DNA of 64,000 nucleotides from NCBI RefSeq assembly GCF_023502145.1, contig NZ_JAMFLI010000001.1:310001-374000 (forward strand), in the 5' to 3' direction. The stretch is from Craterilacuibacter sp. RT1T. Lineage in GTDB: Bacteria; Pseudomonadota; Gammaproteobacteria; Burkholderiales; Chromobacteriaceae. Position 1 is the stretch's first letter; each line of letters opens with the position of its first letter. Positions 38,014-47,347 of this stretch are shown in pieces. A model generated the notes under the pieces. The model was not told the origin of the DNA and ran no database searches. It was given only the letters and a program-made list of their open reading frames with translations. Made by a program: the position numbers and the translations under genes.

Positions 38014-40068
38014 ATGACGAAACGCAAGATTTTGGTGACGAGCGCGCTGCCTTATGCGAACGGCGCGATCCACCTTGGCCATATGGTCGAACACATCCAG
38101 ACCGACGTCTGGGTACGCTTTCAGAAAATGCGTGGTCACGACTGCCATTATGTGTGTGCGGATGATACCCACGGCTCGCCCATTATGCTGGCGGCCGAGA
38201 AGCAGGGCATCACCCCCGAGGCACTGATTGCACGCGTGAAGGACGAGCATCTGGCCGACTTCACCGGTTTTCATATTGGCTACGACAATTACTACTCGAC
38301 CAATAGCCCGGAAAACAAGACCTATGCCGAGACGGTGTACAAGGCTTTGCGTGCCGACGGCAAAATCTCTTCGCGTACCATCGAGCAGTTGTACGACCCG
38401 GAAAAGCAGATGTTTTTGCCTGACCGCTTCGTCAAGGGCGAGTGCCCGAAGTGTGGCGCCAAGGATCAGTACGGCGACAATTGCGAAGTCTGCGGTGCGA
38501 CCTATAGCCCGACCGAACTGAAAAATCCATACTCGGCAGTATCCGGCGCGACACCGGTGCTAAGAACATCCGAGCATTACTTCTTCAAGCTGGGCGACTG
38601 TGCCGACTTCCTCAAGGCGTGGACCGCCGGCAGCACCTTGCGTGCCGACGGTGTGGCTCAGCCGCATCTGCAGGCCGAATCGCTGAACAAGATGAACGAG
38701 TGGATCGAGGGTGGCCTGCAAGACTGGGACATCTCGCGCGATGCGCCGTATTTCGGCTTCGAGATTCCGGATGCGCCGGGCAAGTATTTCTATGTCTGGC
38801 TGGATGCGCCGATTGGCTATATGGCTTCGTTCAGGAATTTGTGCGACCGAACCGGCATCGATTTCGACGAGTATTTCAAGGCCGACTCGAGTGCCGAGTT
38901 GTACCACTTTATCGGCAAGGACATCCTGTACTTCCATGCGCTGTTCTGGCCGGCGATGCTGAAATACGCGGGCTACCGCGCGCCGACCGGCGTGTTCGCG
39001 CACGGCTTCCTGACTGTCGACGGCCAGAAGATGTCCAAGTCGCGCGGCACTTTCATCACGGCCAAGAGCTACCTCGAGTGCGGGCTGAACCCCGAGTGGA
39101 TGCGTTACTACATCGCCGCCAAACTCAATGCCCGCATCGAAGACATCGACCTTTCGCTCGATGATTTCGTCGCACGGGTGAACTCGGATCTGGTGGGCAA
39201 GTTTGTCAATATCGCCAGCCGCGCCGCCGGCTTTATCGCCAAGCGCTTTGGCGGCAAGCTGGCAGACGGCATCTCCGACCTTGAGCTACTGGCCCATTTG
39301 CAGGCCGAGGCGGTTAATATCGCCGCCGCCTTCGAGGCGCGCGAATACGCCAAGGCGCTGCGCGATGTGATGGCGCTGGCCGATCTGGTTAATGCTTACG
39401 TCGATGCCAACAAGCCATGGGAGTTGGCACGCCAGGAAGGGCAGGATGGCCGCCTGCAGGAAGTCTGCTCGGTGCTGATCAATGCTTTCCGTCTGCTGAC
39501 CATCTATCTCAAGCCAGTACTGCCCAAGCTCGCCGAGGGCGTAGAAGCCTTCCTGAATCTGGAAAAACTGCAGTGGTCCGATAGCGAGACGCTGCTGTTG
39601 GGTCATGTCATCAATCCTTACCAGCATCTGATGCAACGCATTGATCCGGTGCTGATCGAAAAACTGATAGAAGCGAACAAGCAAAGCATGGAACAACAAG
39701 CACCGGCTGCCGCTCAGTACGAGCCTTTGGCCGATACCATCACCATTGACGACTTTGCCAAGGTTGACCTGCGTATTGGCAAGGTGCTGGACTGCAAGTT
39801 TATTGAAGGCTCGGACAAACTGTTGCAGTTCACTGTCGATCTGGGCTTCGAAACGCGCAATATCTTCTCCGGCATTCGCAAGGCGTATGGCGAGCCGGAA
39901 AAGCTGATCGGCCGCAATGTGGTGGTGGTTGCCAATCTGGCACCACGCAAGATGCGTTTTGGCGTATCGGCCGGCATGATTGTCTGCGGTTCGGGTATTG
40001 AAGACAGCCAAGGCCTGTTCCTGCTGGATGCCGACGAAGGCGTGCTGCCGGGGATGCGGGTCGGTTAA
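38014..40068 (+). CDS. metG: Methionyl-tRNA synthetase
   Basis: Class I synthetase. Start ATG 38014 ([17 protein letters not shown]); the frame is open upstream. 684 residues: HIGH variant [12 protein letters not shown], a zinc knuckle with CPKCG and CEVCG (about 146-162), [24 protein letters not shown], the anticodon domain, and the C-terminal tRNA-binding OB domain ([20 protein letters not shown], about 580-684) that gives dimerisation. It is followed by a long hairpin terminator. Confidence 0.97.
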   Translation: MTKRKILVTSALPYANGAIHLGHMVEHIQTDVWVRFQKMRGHDCHYVCADDTHGSPIMLAAEKQGITPEALIARVKDEHLADFTGFHIGYDNYYSTNSPENKTYAETVYKALRADGKISSRTIEQLYDPEKQMFLPDRFVKGECPKCGAKDQYGDNCEVCGATYSPTELKNPYSAVSGATPVLRTSEHYFFKLGDCADFLKAWTAGSTLRADGVAQPHLQAESLNKMNEWIEGGLQDWDISRDAPYFGFEIPDAPGKYFYVWLDAPIGYMASFRNLCDRTGIDFDEYFKADSSAELYHFIGKDILYFHALFWPAMLKYAGYRAPTGVFAHGFLTVDGQKMSKSRGTFITAKSYLECGLNPEWMRYYIAAKLNARIEDIDLSLDDFVARVNSDLVGKFVNIASRAAGFIAKRFGGKLADGISDLELLAHLQAEAVNIAAAFEAREYAKALRDVMALADLVNAYVDANKPWELARQEGQDGRLQEVCSVLINAFRLLTIYLKPVLPKLAEGVEAFLNLEKLQWSDSETLLLGHVINPYQHLMQRIDPVLIEKLIEANKQSMEQQAPAAAQYEPLADTITIDDFAKVDLRIGKVLDCKFIEGSDKLLQFTVDLGFETRNIFSGIRKAYGEPEKLIGRNVVVVANLAPRKMRFGVSAGMIVCGSGIEDSQGLFLLDADEGVLPGMRVG

Positions 40069-40085
40069 TTTAGCTCTTGCAATAA

Positions 40086-40133
40086 CAAAAGCACCACAAA
40101 AGCATTGTTTGCATTTGTGGTGCTTTTGTTTTG
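40086..40133 (+). terminator. Terminator after metG
   Basis: CAAAAGCACCACAAA, 13-base loop, TTTGTGGTGCTTTTG then TTTT: a perfect 15-bp stem. Confidence 0.88.
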
Positions 40134-40272
40134 GGTATTTAATGAGTGTGTAATGAATGAGTGCTATCGTATTCTTGACGCGTGAAGAAGTTTAGTATTT
40201 ACTGATAAATATTTATTTTTATATAAGATTGAGGTTTATTTGATGGAAATTATTGATAAAGGAGGTCAGACA

Positions 40273-40464
40273 ATGATGATAAAAGTAAGCCAGCTGCAGC
40301 CTGGGTTCCAGATACACGAGCAAAAGTCCAACGGCGAAGTCGATCGTTACGAGGTGGTTGAGGTGGCACCGGTTGGTCGTAAGTTTCAAGTCACTTTCCG
40401 CTCACTGCTTGGCGTTGAAAGCGCAGTTTATCCGGCCGATGCCTATCTGAATGCCAGTTGCTAA
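40273..40464 (+). CDS. Small hypothetical protein with a strong ribosome site
   Basis: A 63-residue soluble protein starting MMIKVSQLQPGFQI, with a charged strand pattern (GEVDRYEVVEVAPVGRKFQV) like a small beta-barrel. The ribosome site AAAGGAGGT, 6 bases from ATGATG, is nearly ideal. A second in-frame ATG at 40243 also has a GAGG at fair spacing and would add ten residues. The 5-prime region is AT-rich. No family recognised. It stands alone between the metG terminator and another hairpin. Confidence 0.7.
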   Translation: MMIKVSQLQPGFQIHEQKSNGEVDRYEVVEVAPVGRKFQVTFRSLLGVESAVYPADAYLNASC

Positions 40465-40584
40465 GCCACTGTGCTTAGAACTTTTGCATAGTTTATTTTA
40501 GACGGTTTAAGCTCAGTCTTCTATTATGAATTTGGTCTGAAGCGGCAGGGTTGCCGTGCAGAGGGTATTGTCAGATCGGGAATA

Positions 40585-40616
40585 GGGCCGCTTTAATAGC
40601 GGCCCAAATTTTTTTA
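40585..40616 (+). terminator. Terminator in the gap before acyP
   Basis: GGGCCGCT-TTAAT-AGCGGCCC, then AAATTTTTTT: an 8-bp GC stem with a T-run, 121 bases past the small gene. The 276-base gap 40465-40740 holds this and the next hairpin and no gene. Confidence 0.82.
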
Positions 40617-40672
40617 AGTCTTAGCTTCAAGCATGCTATAGCGTCATGAGACCAGTCAGGTTTGCATGTGTA

Positions 40673-40706
40673 AGCGGTGAGCCTGCTTTCATGCAGGATA
40701 TCCGCT
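40673..40706 (+). promoter_or_regulatory. Structured leader upstream of acyP
   Basis: Two-part hairpin: AGCGG, internal loop TGAG, CCTGC, loop TTTCAT, GCAGG, internal loop ATAT, CCGCT. The 4x4 internal loop is flanked by perfect 5-bp stems. It ends 34 bases before the acyP ATG. It could be a protein- or ligand-binding leader; function unknown. Confidence 0.4.
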
Positions 40707-40740
40707 ACTCCTGATTCATCCTCTGTCGGAAAATATTGCC

Positions 40741-41016
40741 ATGATTGCGCGTCTATTGCGTATTTACGGAAAGGTACAGGGCGTGTACTTCCGTGATAGT
40801 GCCGTCATGTTAAGTGGTGAGCTCGGCTTGAGTGGCTGGGTCAGGAACCGTAGTGACAATACGGTTGAAGTCTTGCTTGAGGGAGAACCCTCCGCCGTTG
40901 ATGCTTTCATCCGCTGGGCACAGCGGGGACCGACCGCGGCCAGAGTCGATAAGGTCAGCGTGATCGAGCTGGGTTTACAAGCATGTAAGGGATTTACCCG
41001 GCGTCCGACCCTATAA
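40741..41016 (+). CDS. acyP: Acylphosphatase
   Basis: A 91-residue enzyme that hydrolyses carboxyl-phosphate bonds, as in acetyl-phosphate or carbamoyl-phosphate. The active-site loop GKVQGVYFRDS carries the catalytic Arg18 and GWVRNRSDNTVEV the Asn41 region. The family length is about 90. No ribosome site matches well; the upstream leader holds a structured hairpin. It lies upstream of a D-lactate dehydrogenase gene. Confidence 0.93.
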   Translation: MIARLLRIYGKVQGVYFRDSAVMLSGELGLSGWVRNRSDNTVEVLLEGEPSAVDAFIRWAQRGPTAARVDKVSVIELGLQACKGFTRRPTL

Positions 41017-41121
41017 GGGCGGGCGCTTTTGTTTTTTCTCTTTGTATCTCGATCCGTGCAGGGGCACTTGCTACGGTACAGTCAGTATCTCCATCGTTAT
41101 TCATCCCGCAAGGGGGCTGAT

Positions 41122-42117
41122 ATGCGCATCGCTGTTTTCGATACCAAACATTATGACCGTCAGGCGCTGGAGTCGGCCAATGTGGCTTTTGGTCATACAT
41201 TGAGTTTTTTCGAGCCGCGCCTGAATAGACAAACCGTCAGTCTGGTGCAAGGCTTTGATGCGGTTTGCCCCTTCGTGAATGATTGCGTAGACGATGGCGT
41301 AGTCGAGCAGATGGCCATGGCTGGGGTGACGTTGGTGACCTTGCGCTGTGCGGGTTACAACGGGGTGGATTTGGCTGCCTGTGCCCGGCATGGTGTGGCG
41401 GTGACACGGGTGCCTGCGTATTCGCCTGAGGCGGTCGCCGAACACGCTTTTGCCTTGCTGCTAAGCGTAGTGCGTCATACGCATAAGGCTTATGCGCGCG
41501 TACGCGAGCTGAATTTTGCGCTGGATGGGCTGGTTGGCTTCAATTTGCATGGCCGGACTTTTGGCGTGCTAGGCACCGGTCGTATAGGCCTGGCGGCAAT
41601 CCGCATTGCCCGCGGTTTTGGCATGCGTGTGCTGGCATGTGATCCTAGGCCGCAAATGGACATGGCGGCCAGCCTGGATTTTGAGTACTGCACCATGGCG
41701 CGTCTATTGGGAGAGAGTGATGTACTTAGCCTGCATTTGCCGTTAAGCGCTGATACGCACCATATCGTCAACGCCAAGGCGTTGGCGGCGATGAAGCCTG
41801 CTGCGGTGTTGATTAATACCAGTCGTGGCGGGCTGGTGGATACGCCTGCTCTGATTGATGCGCTCAAAGCAGGCTGCCTGATGGGCGTCGGGCTGGATGT
41901 GTACGAGATGGAGGAGGGCGTGTTTTTCCAGGACTTGTCCGCAGCCTGCTTGCAGGATGACCAGCTGGCGCGGCTGCTGACTTTCCCCAATGTGCTGGTG
42001 ACATCCCATCAGGGCTTTTTGACGCAGGAAGCCTTGGCGGCTATTGCCCGAACAACACTGGAGAACGCGCTGGCGTATCAGCGTGGCGAGCATCTACAAA
42101 ACGAAGTTTTGTTATAA
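41122..42117 (+). CDS. ldhA: D-lactate dehydrogenase (NAD-dependent, 2-hydroxyacid family)
   Basis: Reduces pyruvate to D-lactate in fermentation. Start ATG 41122 (MRIAVFDTKHYDRQALE). 331 residues, like E. coli LdhA (329). Seen: RCAGYNGVDLAA, VPAYSPEAVAEHA, NAD fold GVLGTGRIGLAAIRIARGFG, LHLPLSADTHHIV, NTSRGGLVD with the catalytic Arg, a Glu in YEMEEGVFF and the His in VTSHQGFLT. It overlaps the convergent yaaA by 6 bases. A stretch open in frame from 41029 is rejected as start. Confidence 0.92.
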   Translation: MRIAVFDTKHYDRQALESANVAFGHTLSFFEPRLNRQTVSLVQGFDAVCPFVNDCVDDGVVEQMAMAGVTLVTLRCAGYNGVDLAACARHGVAVTRVPAYSPEAVAEHAFALLLSVVRHTHKAYARVRELNFALDGLVGFNLHGRTFGVLGTGRIGLAAIRIARGFGMRVLACDPRPQMDMAASLDFEYCTMARLLGESDVLSLHLPLSADTHHIVNAKALAAMKPAAVLINTSRGGLVDTPALIDALKAGCLMGVGLDVYEMEEGVFFQDLSAACLQDDQLARLLTFPNVLVTSHQGFLTQEALAAIARTTLENALAYQRGEHLQNEVLL

Positions 42118-42894
42118 GCCAGCTGTGGTATCGCGGCGGAACACCCATTCAAGCTCGCTCGATGCATCGGCATCAAAGGCATAGCCTTCGCTGTCAAAGC
42201 GGCGCAGGTCTTGCGCTTCTTCAATCCGGTGTTCCAGCGCCCAGCGCACCATCAGTCCGCGGGCGCGCTTGGCGTAAAAGCTGATGATTTTATACTGGCC
42301 GTTTTTCCTGTCCTGAAACACGGGCGTGATGATGGCTGCGTTGATGGCCTGGCGTTTGACCGACTTGAAGTACTCTTCCGAGGCCAGATTAATCAACACC
42401 GGCTTGGCGTCTTGCGCCAGACGCCGGTTGATGGCATCGGTGATGATCTCGCCCCAAAAGGCGTACAGATTGTTGCCGCGCGCATTGGCCAGACGCGTAC
42501 CCATCTCCAGACGGTAGGGTTGCATCAGGTCCAGCGGTCTTAATACGCCATATAAACCCGACAGGATGCACAGCCGGTTTTGCAGCCATAACATTTCGTC
42601 CTGGCTCATCTGCTGTGCACCCAGTCCCTCGTACACATCGCCCATAAACGTCAGTACCGCCTGCTTGGCATTGGATAGGGTAAAGGGGGGGTGCCAGCCA
42701 TCGAAGCGGCCGGCATTGAGAATGGCGAGGGCATCGCTGATCTTCATTAACTGAGCTAGCTGTTGCGGGCTTAATTCACGCAGCGTGGGCATCAGCTCGG
42801 CGCTGTGTGCCAGCAGCTCGGGCTGGGTGTAGGGTAGGTCATCCGGCGGTGGGGTATTGTCCAGGGTCTTGGCCGGCGAGATCAGCATCAGCAT
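42112..42894 (-). CDS. yaaA: Peroxide stress protein YaaA (DUF328)
   Basis: A 260-residue protein of the YaaA family, which lowers free iron and protects DNA and proteins during peroxide stress. Seen: MLMLISPAKTLD (exact family opening), QLAQLMKISDALAILNA, ALLTFMGDVY-like VLTFMGDVYEGLGA, LYGVLRPLDLMQPYRLEMGT, and the basic end block KRARGLMVRWALEHRI. It overlaps the end of the D-lactate dehydrogenase gene on the other strand. Confidence 0.95.
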   Translation of the reverse strand: MLMLISPAKTLDNTPPPDDLPYTQPELLAHSAELMPTLRELSPQQLAQLMKISDALAILNAGRFDGWHPPFTLSNAKQAVLTFMGDVYEGLGAQQMSQDEMLWLQNRLCILSGLYGVLRPLDLMQPYRLEMGTRLANARGNNLYAFWGEIITDAINRRLAQDAKPVLINLASEEYFKSVKRQAINAAIITPVFQDRKNGQYKIISFYAKRARGLMVRWALEHRIEEAQDLRRFDSEGYAFDADASSELEWVFRRDTTAGL

Positions 42895-42983
42895 GGGGTA
42901 ATAGCCTTTGAAAGCGTGCGCAATTGCAGGATTGTAGCCTAAAGCCCTTAAAATACGGTTTTCCGAAAAACTGGGGGCAAGGA

Positions 42984-43436
42984 ATGCGCGTATTGCTGCA
43001 AAGGGTGAATGAGGCCTGTGTCACGGTGGATGACGAGGTGGTGGGAGCCATTGCTGGCGGCCTGCTATTGCTGGTAGGGGTAGAGGCGCCTGACAGCGCA
43101 AACGATATCGACTGGCTGGTGCGCAAGATCTGTCAGCTACGGGTGTTCAACGATGAAGCCGGAGTGATGAACCGCTCGCTGCTGGACTGCGGGGGGGACG
43201 TGCTGGCGGTTAGCCAGTTCACTTTGATGGCCAGCCTGAAAAAGGGTAACCGGCCAAGCTATAGCCGCGCTGCCCGTCCCGAGCTATCCCGCCCCTTGTT
43301 TGACGCTTTTACCGAGCGCCTGTCTGCAGTCTTGGGGCGGCCGGTTGAAACCGGCCGTTTTGGCGCAGAGATGAAGGTCAGTCTGGTTAATGACGGGCCG
43401 GTGACTTTGTGGCTGGATAGCCGCCAGCCCGAATAG
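42984..43436 (+). CDS. dtd: D-aminoacyl-tRNA deacylase
   Basis: Removes D-amino acids from tRNA; works as a dimer. Start ATG 42984 ([20 protein letters not shown]). 150 residues, near the usual 145. Seen: [20 protein letters not shown], corresponding to the conserved SQFTL and GxRPxF blocks, and the C-terminal cross-dimer motif [11 protein letters not shown]. The gene contains a run of seven G at 43191-43197. It is convergent with mltD (3 bases apart). Confidence 0.94.
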   Translation: MRVLLQRVNEACVTVDDEVVGAIAGGLLLLVGVEAPDSANDIDWLVRKICQLRVFNDEAGVMNRSLLDCGGDVLAVSQFTLMASLKKGNRPSYSRAARPELSRPLFDAFTERLSAVLGRPVETGRFGAEMKVSLVNDGPVTLWLDSRQPE

Positions 43437-43438
43437 GC

Positions 43439-45361
43439 TTACAAGCCCTGAATCAGCAGGCGCTGGCCAGGCTGCAGGCTGGCTTGTTGCCCTATATCGT
43501 TCCAGCGCTGGATGTCGGTATGGCTCAGTCCCAACTTGCGGGCGATGCCAAAAACGGTGTCGCCGCTTTGTACCACATACTCGCTACTGACTTTTTTGAA
43601 GGAGGCCGGCTGATCCAGCTGTGCCAGTTGGGCGATGGCCTCACTATTCGCGGGGATGGGTCTGGCCAAAATCGGCGTGCCACTGATTTTAAGGCTTTGC
43701 CCCAAACGCAGTGTGGTGTTGTCTAGCCCGTTTAGTGCTTGCAGCTCACCCACACTCATCTGGTAGCGGCGCGAAATATTGTAAAGCGTATCGCCGGTGC
43801 CGACGATGTGCTGGCCGTTTTGCAATTGAGGCATGGCCGCTTGCTGAGCTTGGGCCAGTGCTTGCACGGCGACGGATGCTTGCAGTGCAGGTGTCGTCCT
43901 GATAATCAGGCGAGGGGGTAGGGGCTCGGGCGTGATGGCGATAGAAGGGCTTGCGCTTGCCGTTTGCAAGCCGGAAACCGCCGGCGTGGCTATTACTGCC
44001 GGGGTAATGGCGGGTGGCGTTGGCGTGGCGCGAGCGGTGACGCGTACGGGTGCTACGGCGGGCTGTATGATAGGCGCGGCGGGCTGGATCGTTTGCGTCA
44101 GTACCATGCGCTCGCTGGTGTCGGCTTGAACCGGTGCCGCTTCATCGCGACCGATAGCTGCGACCATGGGTGTTTCCAGTACCGAGGCGCGTCCGGAGCT
44201 GGATACCCGTAGCGCGACGGGGCTTGCATTGCTGTTATTGGCTGCAACGAGAACCGGCTGCCCTGCGGCAAAGCGACCATTGCGCTGGTTATTGACCCGC
44301 ATCAGCTCGTTTGCATCCATATTGAACTGCTGGGCCAGGCTTTGTGCATCGGTACTGCTGTCCGGCATGTGCACATCCCAATTCAGTAGCGGCTTGTCCC
44401 ATGCTGCCAGATTGCGCTCGAAGCGGTGCAGTTTGCTGGCGGGCAGCAGCATCTGGCGGCCACTTTTGTGCGCGTAAACCGGCAGGTTGAATGCGGGATT
44501 TAGCTCGCGGAATTCTGCGCTGGACACCTCGGCCAGCCGTGCCGCTACGTCAATATCCATGTGGCGGCCGGTAGAAACGGCAACAAAGTAGGGCTTATTG
44601 GGGAAGGCTGCCGGGTTGAGTCCGAATTTTTCCGGCTCGGCAATCAGGTTGCGCACGGCCAGCAACTTGGGCACGTAGTTGCGGGTTTCATTTGGCAGGC
44701 GCAGATTTTCGTAAGTTTCGACCTGGCCTTGGGCCCTGACGCGGGCAATGGCACGCGAGACATTGCCTTCACCCCAGTTGTAGGCAGCCAGCGCAAAGCC
44801 CCAATCGCCAAATCGCCCGTGCAGATATTGCAGATAGTCGAGTGCAGCGTGGGTGGCGTCGATCACATCGCGCCGGCCATCGTACCACCAGGTCTGCTCC
44901 AGGCCGTACTGGCGTCCGGTTGCAGGCATGAACTGCCATAAACCGGCGGCGCCGACATGGGATTGTGCCGTCGGCAGGAAGGCGCTCTCCACGACAGGCA
45001 ATAGGGCAAGCTCGGTCGGCATGCCGCGCTTTTCGACTTCATTCATGATGAAGAACAGGTATTTTTGGCTGCGCGCCATACTGCGCTGCAATCCGGCAGG
45101 ATTGGCCGCATATTGGCGTTCTATCTTGCGGATCAACTCCGGGTTGACCTCGGCCATCTGAAAGCCTTCGCGCGCGCGAAACAACAGATTGTCGCCATTT
45201 CTGAGCAAGCTGGTGTTCAGCAACATCATGTCCAGACCCGCTGCCATTGCCTCGTCTACCGAGGCTCCTGCGGGCTTGCCAAATAGTGTTCCGGCCTGGA
45301 CGGGTGCCTTAAATGCGGAAAAGGCGAGAGCCAGAGAGAGTGCAAGCGTGAGTTTTTTCAT
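43439..45361 (-). CDS. mltD: Membrane-bound lytic murein transglycosylase D with LysM domains
   Basis: Cleaves peptidoglycan glycan strands to 1,6-anhydro ends. 640 residues: a signal sequence (about 1-23), the SLT catalytic domain (about 120-235, ESAFLPTAQSHVGAAGLWQF with the catalytic Glu), a DUF-like middle domain, one diverged LysM-like segment (SLAQQFNMDANELMRVN), a Pro/Ala-rich low-complexity linker and two clear LysM domains at the C-terminus (LYNISRRYQMSVGELQALNG, VFGIARKLGLSHTDIQRWND). Cell-wall turnover in the envelope. Confidence 0.93.
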   Translation of the reverse strand: MKKLTLALSLALAFSAFKAPVQAGTLFGKPAGASVDEAMAAGLDMMLLNTSLLRNGDNLLFRAREGFQMAEVNPELIRKIERQYAANPAGLQRSMARSQKYLFFIMNEVEKRGMPTELALLPVVESAFLPTAQSHVGAAGLWQFMPATGRQYGLEQTWWYDGRRDVIDATHAALDYLQYLHGRFGDWGFALAAYNWGEGNVSRAIARVRAQGQVETYENLRLPNETRNYVPKLLAVRNLIAEPEKFGLNPAAFPNKPYFVAVSTGRHMDIDVAARLAEVSSAEFRELNPAFNLPVYAHKSGRQMLLPASKLHRFERNLAAWDKPLLNWDVHMPDSSTDAQSLAQQFNMDANELMRVNNQRNGRFAAGQPVLVAANNSNASPVALRVSSSGRASVLETPMVAAIGRDEAAPVQADTSERMVLTQTIQPAAPIIQPAVAPVRVTARATPTPPAITPAVIATPAVSGLQTASASPSIAITPEPLPPRLIIRTTPALQASVAVQALAQAQQAAMPQLQNGQHIVGTGDTLYNISRRYQMSVGELQALNGLDNTTLRLGQSLKISGTPILARPIPANSEAIAQLAQLDQPASFKKVSSEYVVQSGDTVFGIARKLGLSHTDIQRWNDIGQQASLQPGQRLLIQGL

Positions 45362-45516
45362 TTCGAGGAGAGCCCGGTATTCGATATTTCATTCCGTGCC
45401 GATCCTACCACGCAAGAGGGGGCTGTCAACGCAATAAATCAATTGAAATCAACAATCTTGCGAGAAATGCACACGGTTTAGCGCGTGATGCATTTGTTAT
45501 TAATTGAGCATGGTTG

Positions 45517-46278
45517 CTATCTAACGAACTCGTTTTTCCATTGCCGCAAAATGGTAAAGGTTTCCAATCCCGGCCTGACCATACAGCCTGTATGGCTGGA
45601 CGCTGCCGCAGCAAGCGATGGCAGCGAGGCGCGCAGGAAAGGGTTGCTGGCTTTTTCAGTACTAAGCAGAACCGGCAGCGTGGGCTGCTTGGACGCCATG
45701 CATTGTTGCGCCCATACCAATCTGTCCTTGATGGCGAGATTGTCCGGCTCGCATGCTTGGGCAAAATAGAGGTTGGCCAGGGTGTACTCATGGGCAGGGT
45801 AGAGTCGCGTGGTGTCTGGTAAACCTGCCAGCCGGGAGAGCGACTGGTACATCATCTCTGGTGTGCCTTCAAATAGGCGCCCGCAGCCGGCAGCAAACAG
45901 CGTGTCGCCGGTAAAGGCAAAGTCAGCGCCCAGATAGGCCAGATGATCCAGAGTGTGGCCGGGTGTCGCGATGACATCCAGTGTCAGTTCGCCCAGGCTG
46001 ATTTTCCCGCCCTCGCTTACCGGGTGGGTCACGCCGGCGATAGAGGCCGGGCCATAGACTTGCAGGCTGGAGAAGCGCTCGCGCAGGGAGGCTAGTCCGC
46101 CGATATGGTCGGGGTGGTGGTGGGTCAGCAGGATGGTAGCCAGCGATAGCCGGTTTTCTGCCAGCCAGTCAAGCAGGGGCATGGCATCTCCCGGGTCGAC
46201 TGCACATACGCCATTTTCACTCTGGAAGGCCCAGATGTAGTTATCGCTGAATGCTTTAATAGGCCGGATTTCAAGCAT
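45517..46278 (-). CDS. gloB: Hydroxyacylglutathione hydrolase (glyoxalase II)
   Basis: Metallo-beta-lactamase-fold enzyme that hydrolyses S-lactoylglutathione, the last step of methylglyoxal detoxification. 253 residues. Binuclear metal site: LTHHHPDHIGG (HxHxDH), ATPGHTLDHLAY, FTGDTLFAAGCGRLFEG, and PAHEYTLANLYFA. A C-terminal substrate-binding segment follows. It overlaps the nicotinamidase-like gene by 8 bases, which suggests a two-gene operon. Confidence 0.95.
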   Translation of the reverse strand: MLEIRPIKAFSDNYIWAFQSENGVCAVDPGDAMPLLDWLAENRLSLATILLTHHHPDHIGGLASLRERFSSLQVYGPASIAGVTHPVSEGGKISLGELTLDVIATPGHTLDHLAYLGADFAFTGDTLFAAGCGRLFEGTPEMMYQSLSRLAGLPDTTRLYPAHEYTLANLYFAQACEPDNLAIKDRLVWAQQCMASKQPTLPVLLSTEKASNPFLRASLPSLAAAASSHTGCMVRPGLETFTILRQWKNEFVR

Positions 46279-47134
46279 GGTGCTGCTCCTTTGACTGGCT
46301 TGTTGCTGTCAGTTGGCTTAAGTCCACCTCGCGGCTGCACACACTATGCATGCCCCTGATTCGCATCTTGCTTATGAATGTGTCTGCGATCATTTCAAAA
46401 CCCGGCACCGGGCTTGAGCAGTCGTTTAATAACCACATTTTCTGCAGATAAGATTCGCCCAGCTGTGCCGGCAAGTCGTCTATGGTACTGGCCACACAGT
46501 GTGACAGGGCTTGGCCGGCAATGAGTAGGGTGTCGGCGCGCGCGAGCATCGCTATCCACACCGTGTCGACCTGGCTTGCCGGGTCTGCCGGATCGGGCAC
46601 TTCCGCCTGAATGGCCGAGTAATGCTCGGTGTTCGGGTTATAGCCTTTACGGATGTAGTTCACCTTAAGGCCGTAATCGCTTTCCCAGTCGGCCAGGCTT
46701 TTGGCTAAACCATCATGAACTTGCTGTCCCCAGCTGCCCTGCAGGCAATGTTCCGGCCAGACCATAAGCTGATAGCGTCCGCTTTGGGCGAGTGCCTGCA
46801 CATAGGCGAGGCTGTATGCCTGTTGTTGCGGATGACGTGCTTGCCAGATGCCGTTTTCAATGTCGGCAATCGAAATCTGGGTGAAGGGCGGAGGGGCCTC
46901 GCCTGATGCGTTGCACCACCAGCTCGGGTGGGCGATGTCCAGTTTCTGGTGGGTGTCGAGCGTGACATGAATGGCATCCAGCAAATGCCCTTGTGCCTGT
47001 ATCAGTTGGCTGAGCCGCTGCATATCTGCCGTGGCACCGGGAACGGGCAGGGCCGCCGCGGCTAGGTCGCAAAAATCGTTTTGCGGGTCGATGATCAAAA
47101 GTTGCAGTCTCGGTATGGGCACGGGTGGGCTCAC
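46271..47134 (-). CDS. Nicotinamidase-like isochorismatase-family hydrolase
   Basis: A cysteine hydrolase of the isochorismatase fold. Residues seen: LLIIDPQNDFCD (catalytic Asp), DTHQKLDIAHPSWW resembling the metal-binding D-x-H...H of nicotinamidases, VWPEHCLQGSWG, YIRKGYNPNTEHYSA (catalytic Lys) and GQALSHCVASTIDD (nucleophile Cys). All D-K-C triad members are present. At 287 residues it is longer than typical nicotinamidases, with a C-terminal extension. The substrate is not certain; nicotinamide is most likely. Confidence 0.85.
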   Translation of the reverse strand: MSPPVPIPRLQLLIIDPQNDFCDLAAAALPVPGATADMQRLSQLIQAQGHLLDAIHVTLDTHQKLDIAHPSWWCNASGEAPPPFTQISIADIENGIWQARHPQQQAYSLAYVQALAQSGRYQLMVWPEHCLQGSWGQQVHDGLAKSLADWESDYGLKVNYIRKGYNPNTEHYSAIQAEVPDPADPASQVDTVWIAMLARADTLLIAGQALSHCVASTIDDLPAQLGESYLQKMWLLNDCSSPVPGFEMIADTFISKMRIRGMHSVCSREVDLSQLTATSQSKEQHHA

Positions 47135-47347
47135 TAAAATCGGTTTGTAAACCGTATGCGTCCGATTATCACCGTTTTGTATGGAAGGCTGAAGCGTGTT
47201 GCGCAGGCTTGTATGTAAGTAAATGATTTTATTGTATTTTTGTTTTTTGTGGGTGTCTATGCCAAAGGAAGATTTTTTTGTTTTTCAACTGACCGGCTTA
47301 ATAAAGTTGGTTATGATTCCTTACTTTTAAAAATTGAAAAGCTGTCG

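Noticed and set aside
43191-43197. G7 tract in dtd as a phase-variable switch
   Set aside because: Seven G within a housekeeping coding sequence is short and probably stable; the reading frame is intact.
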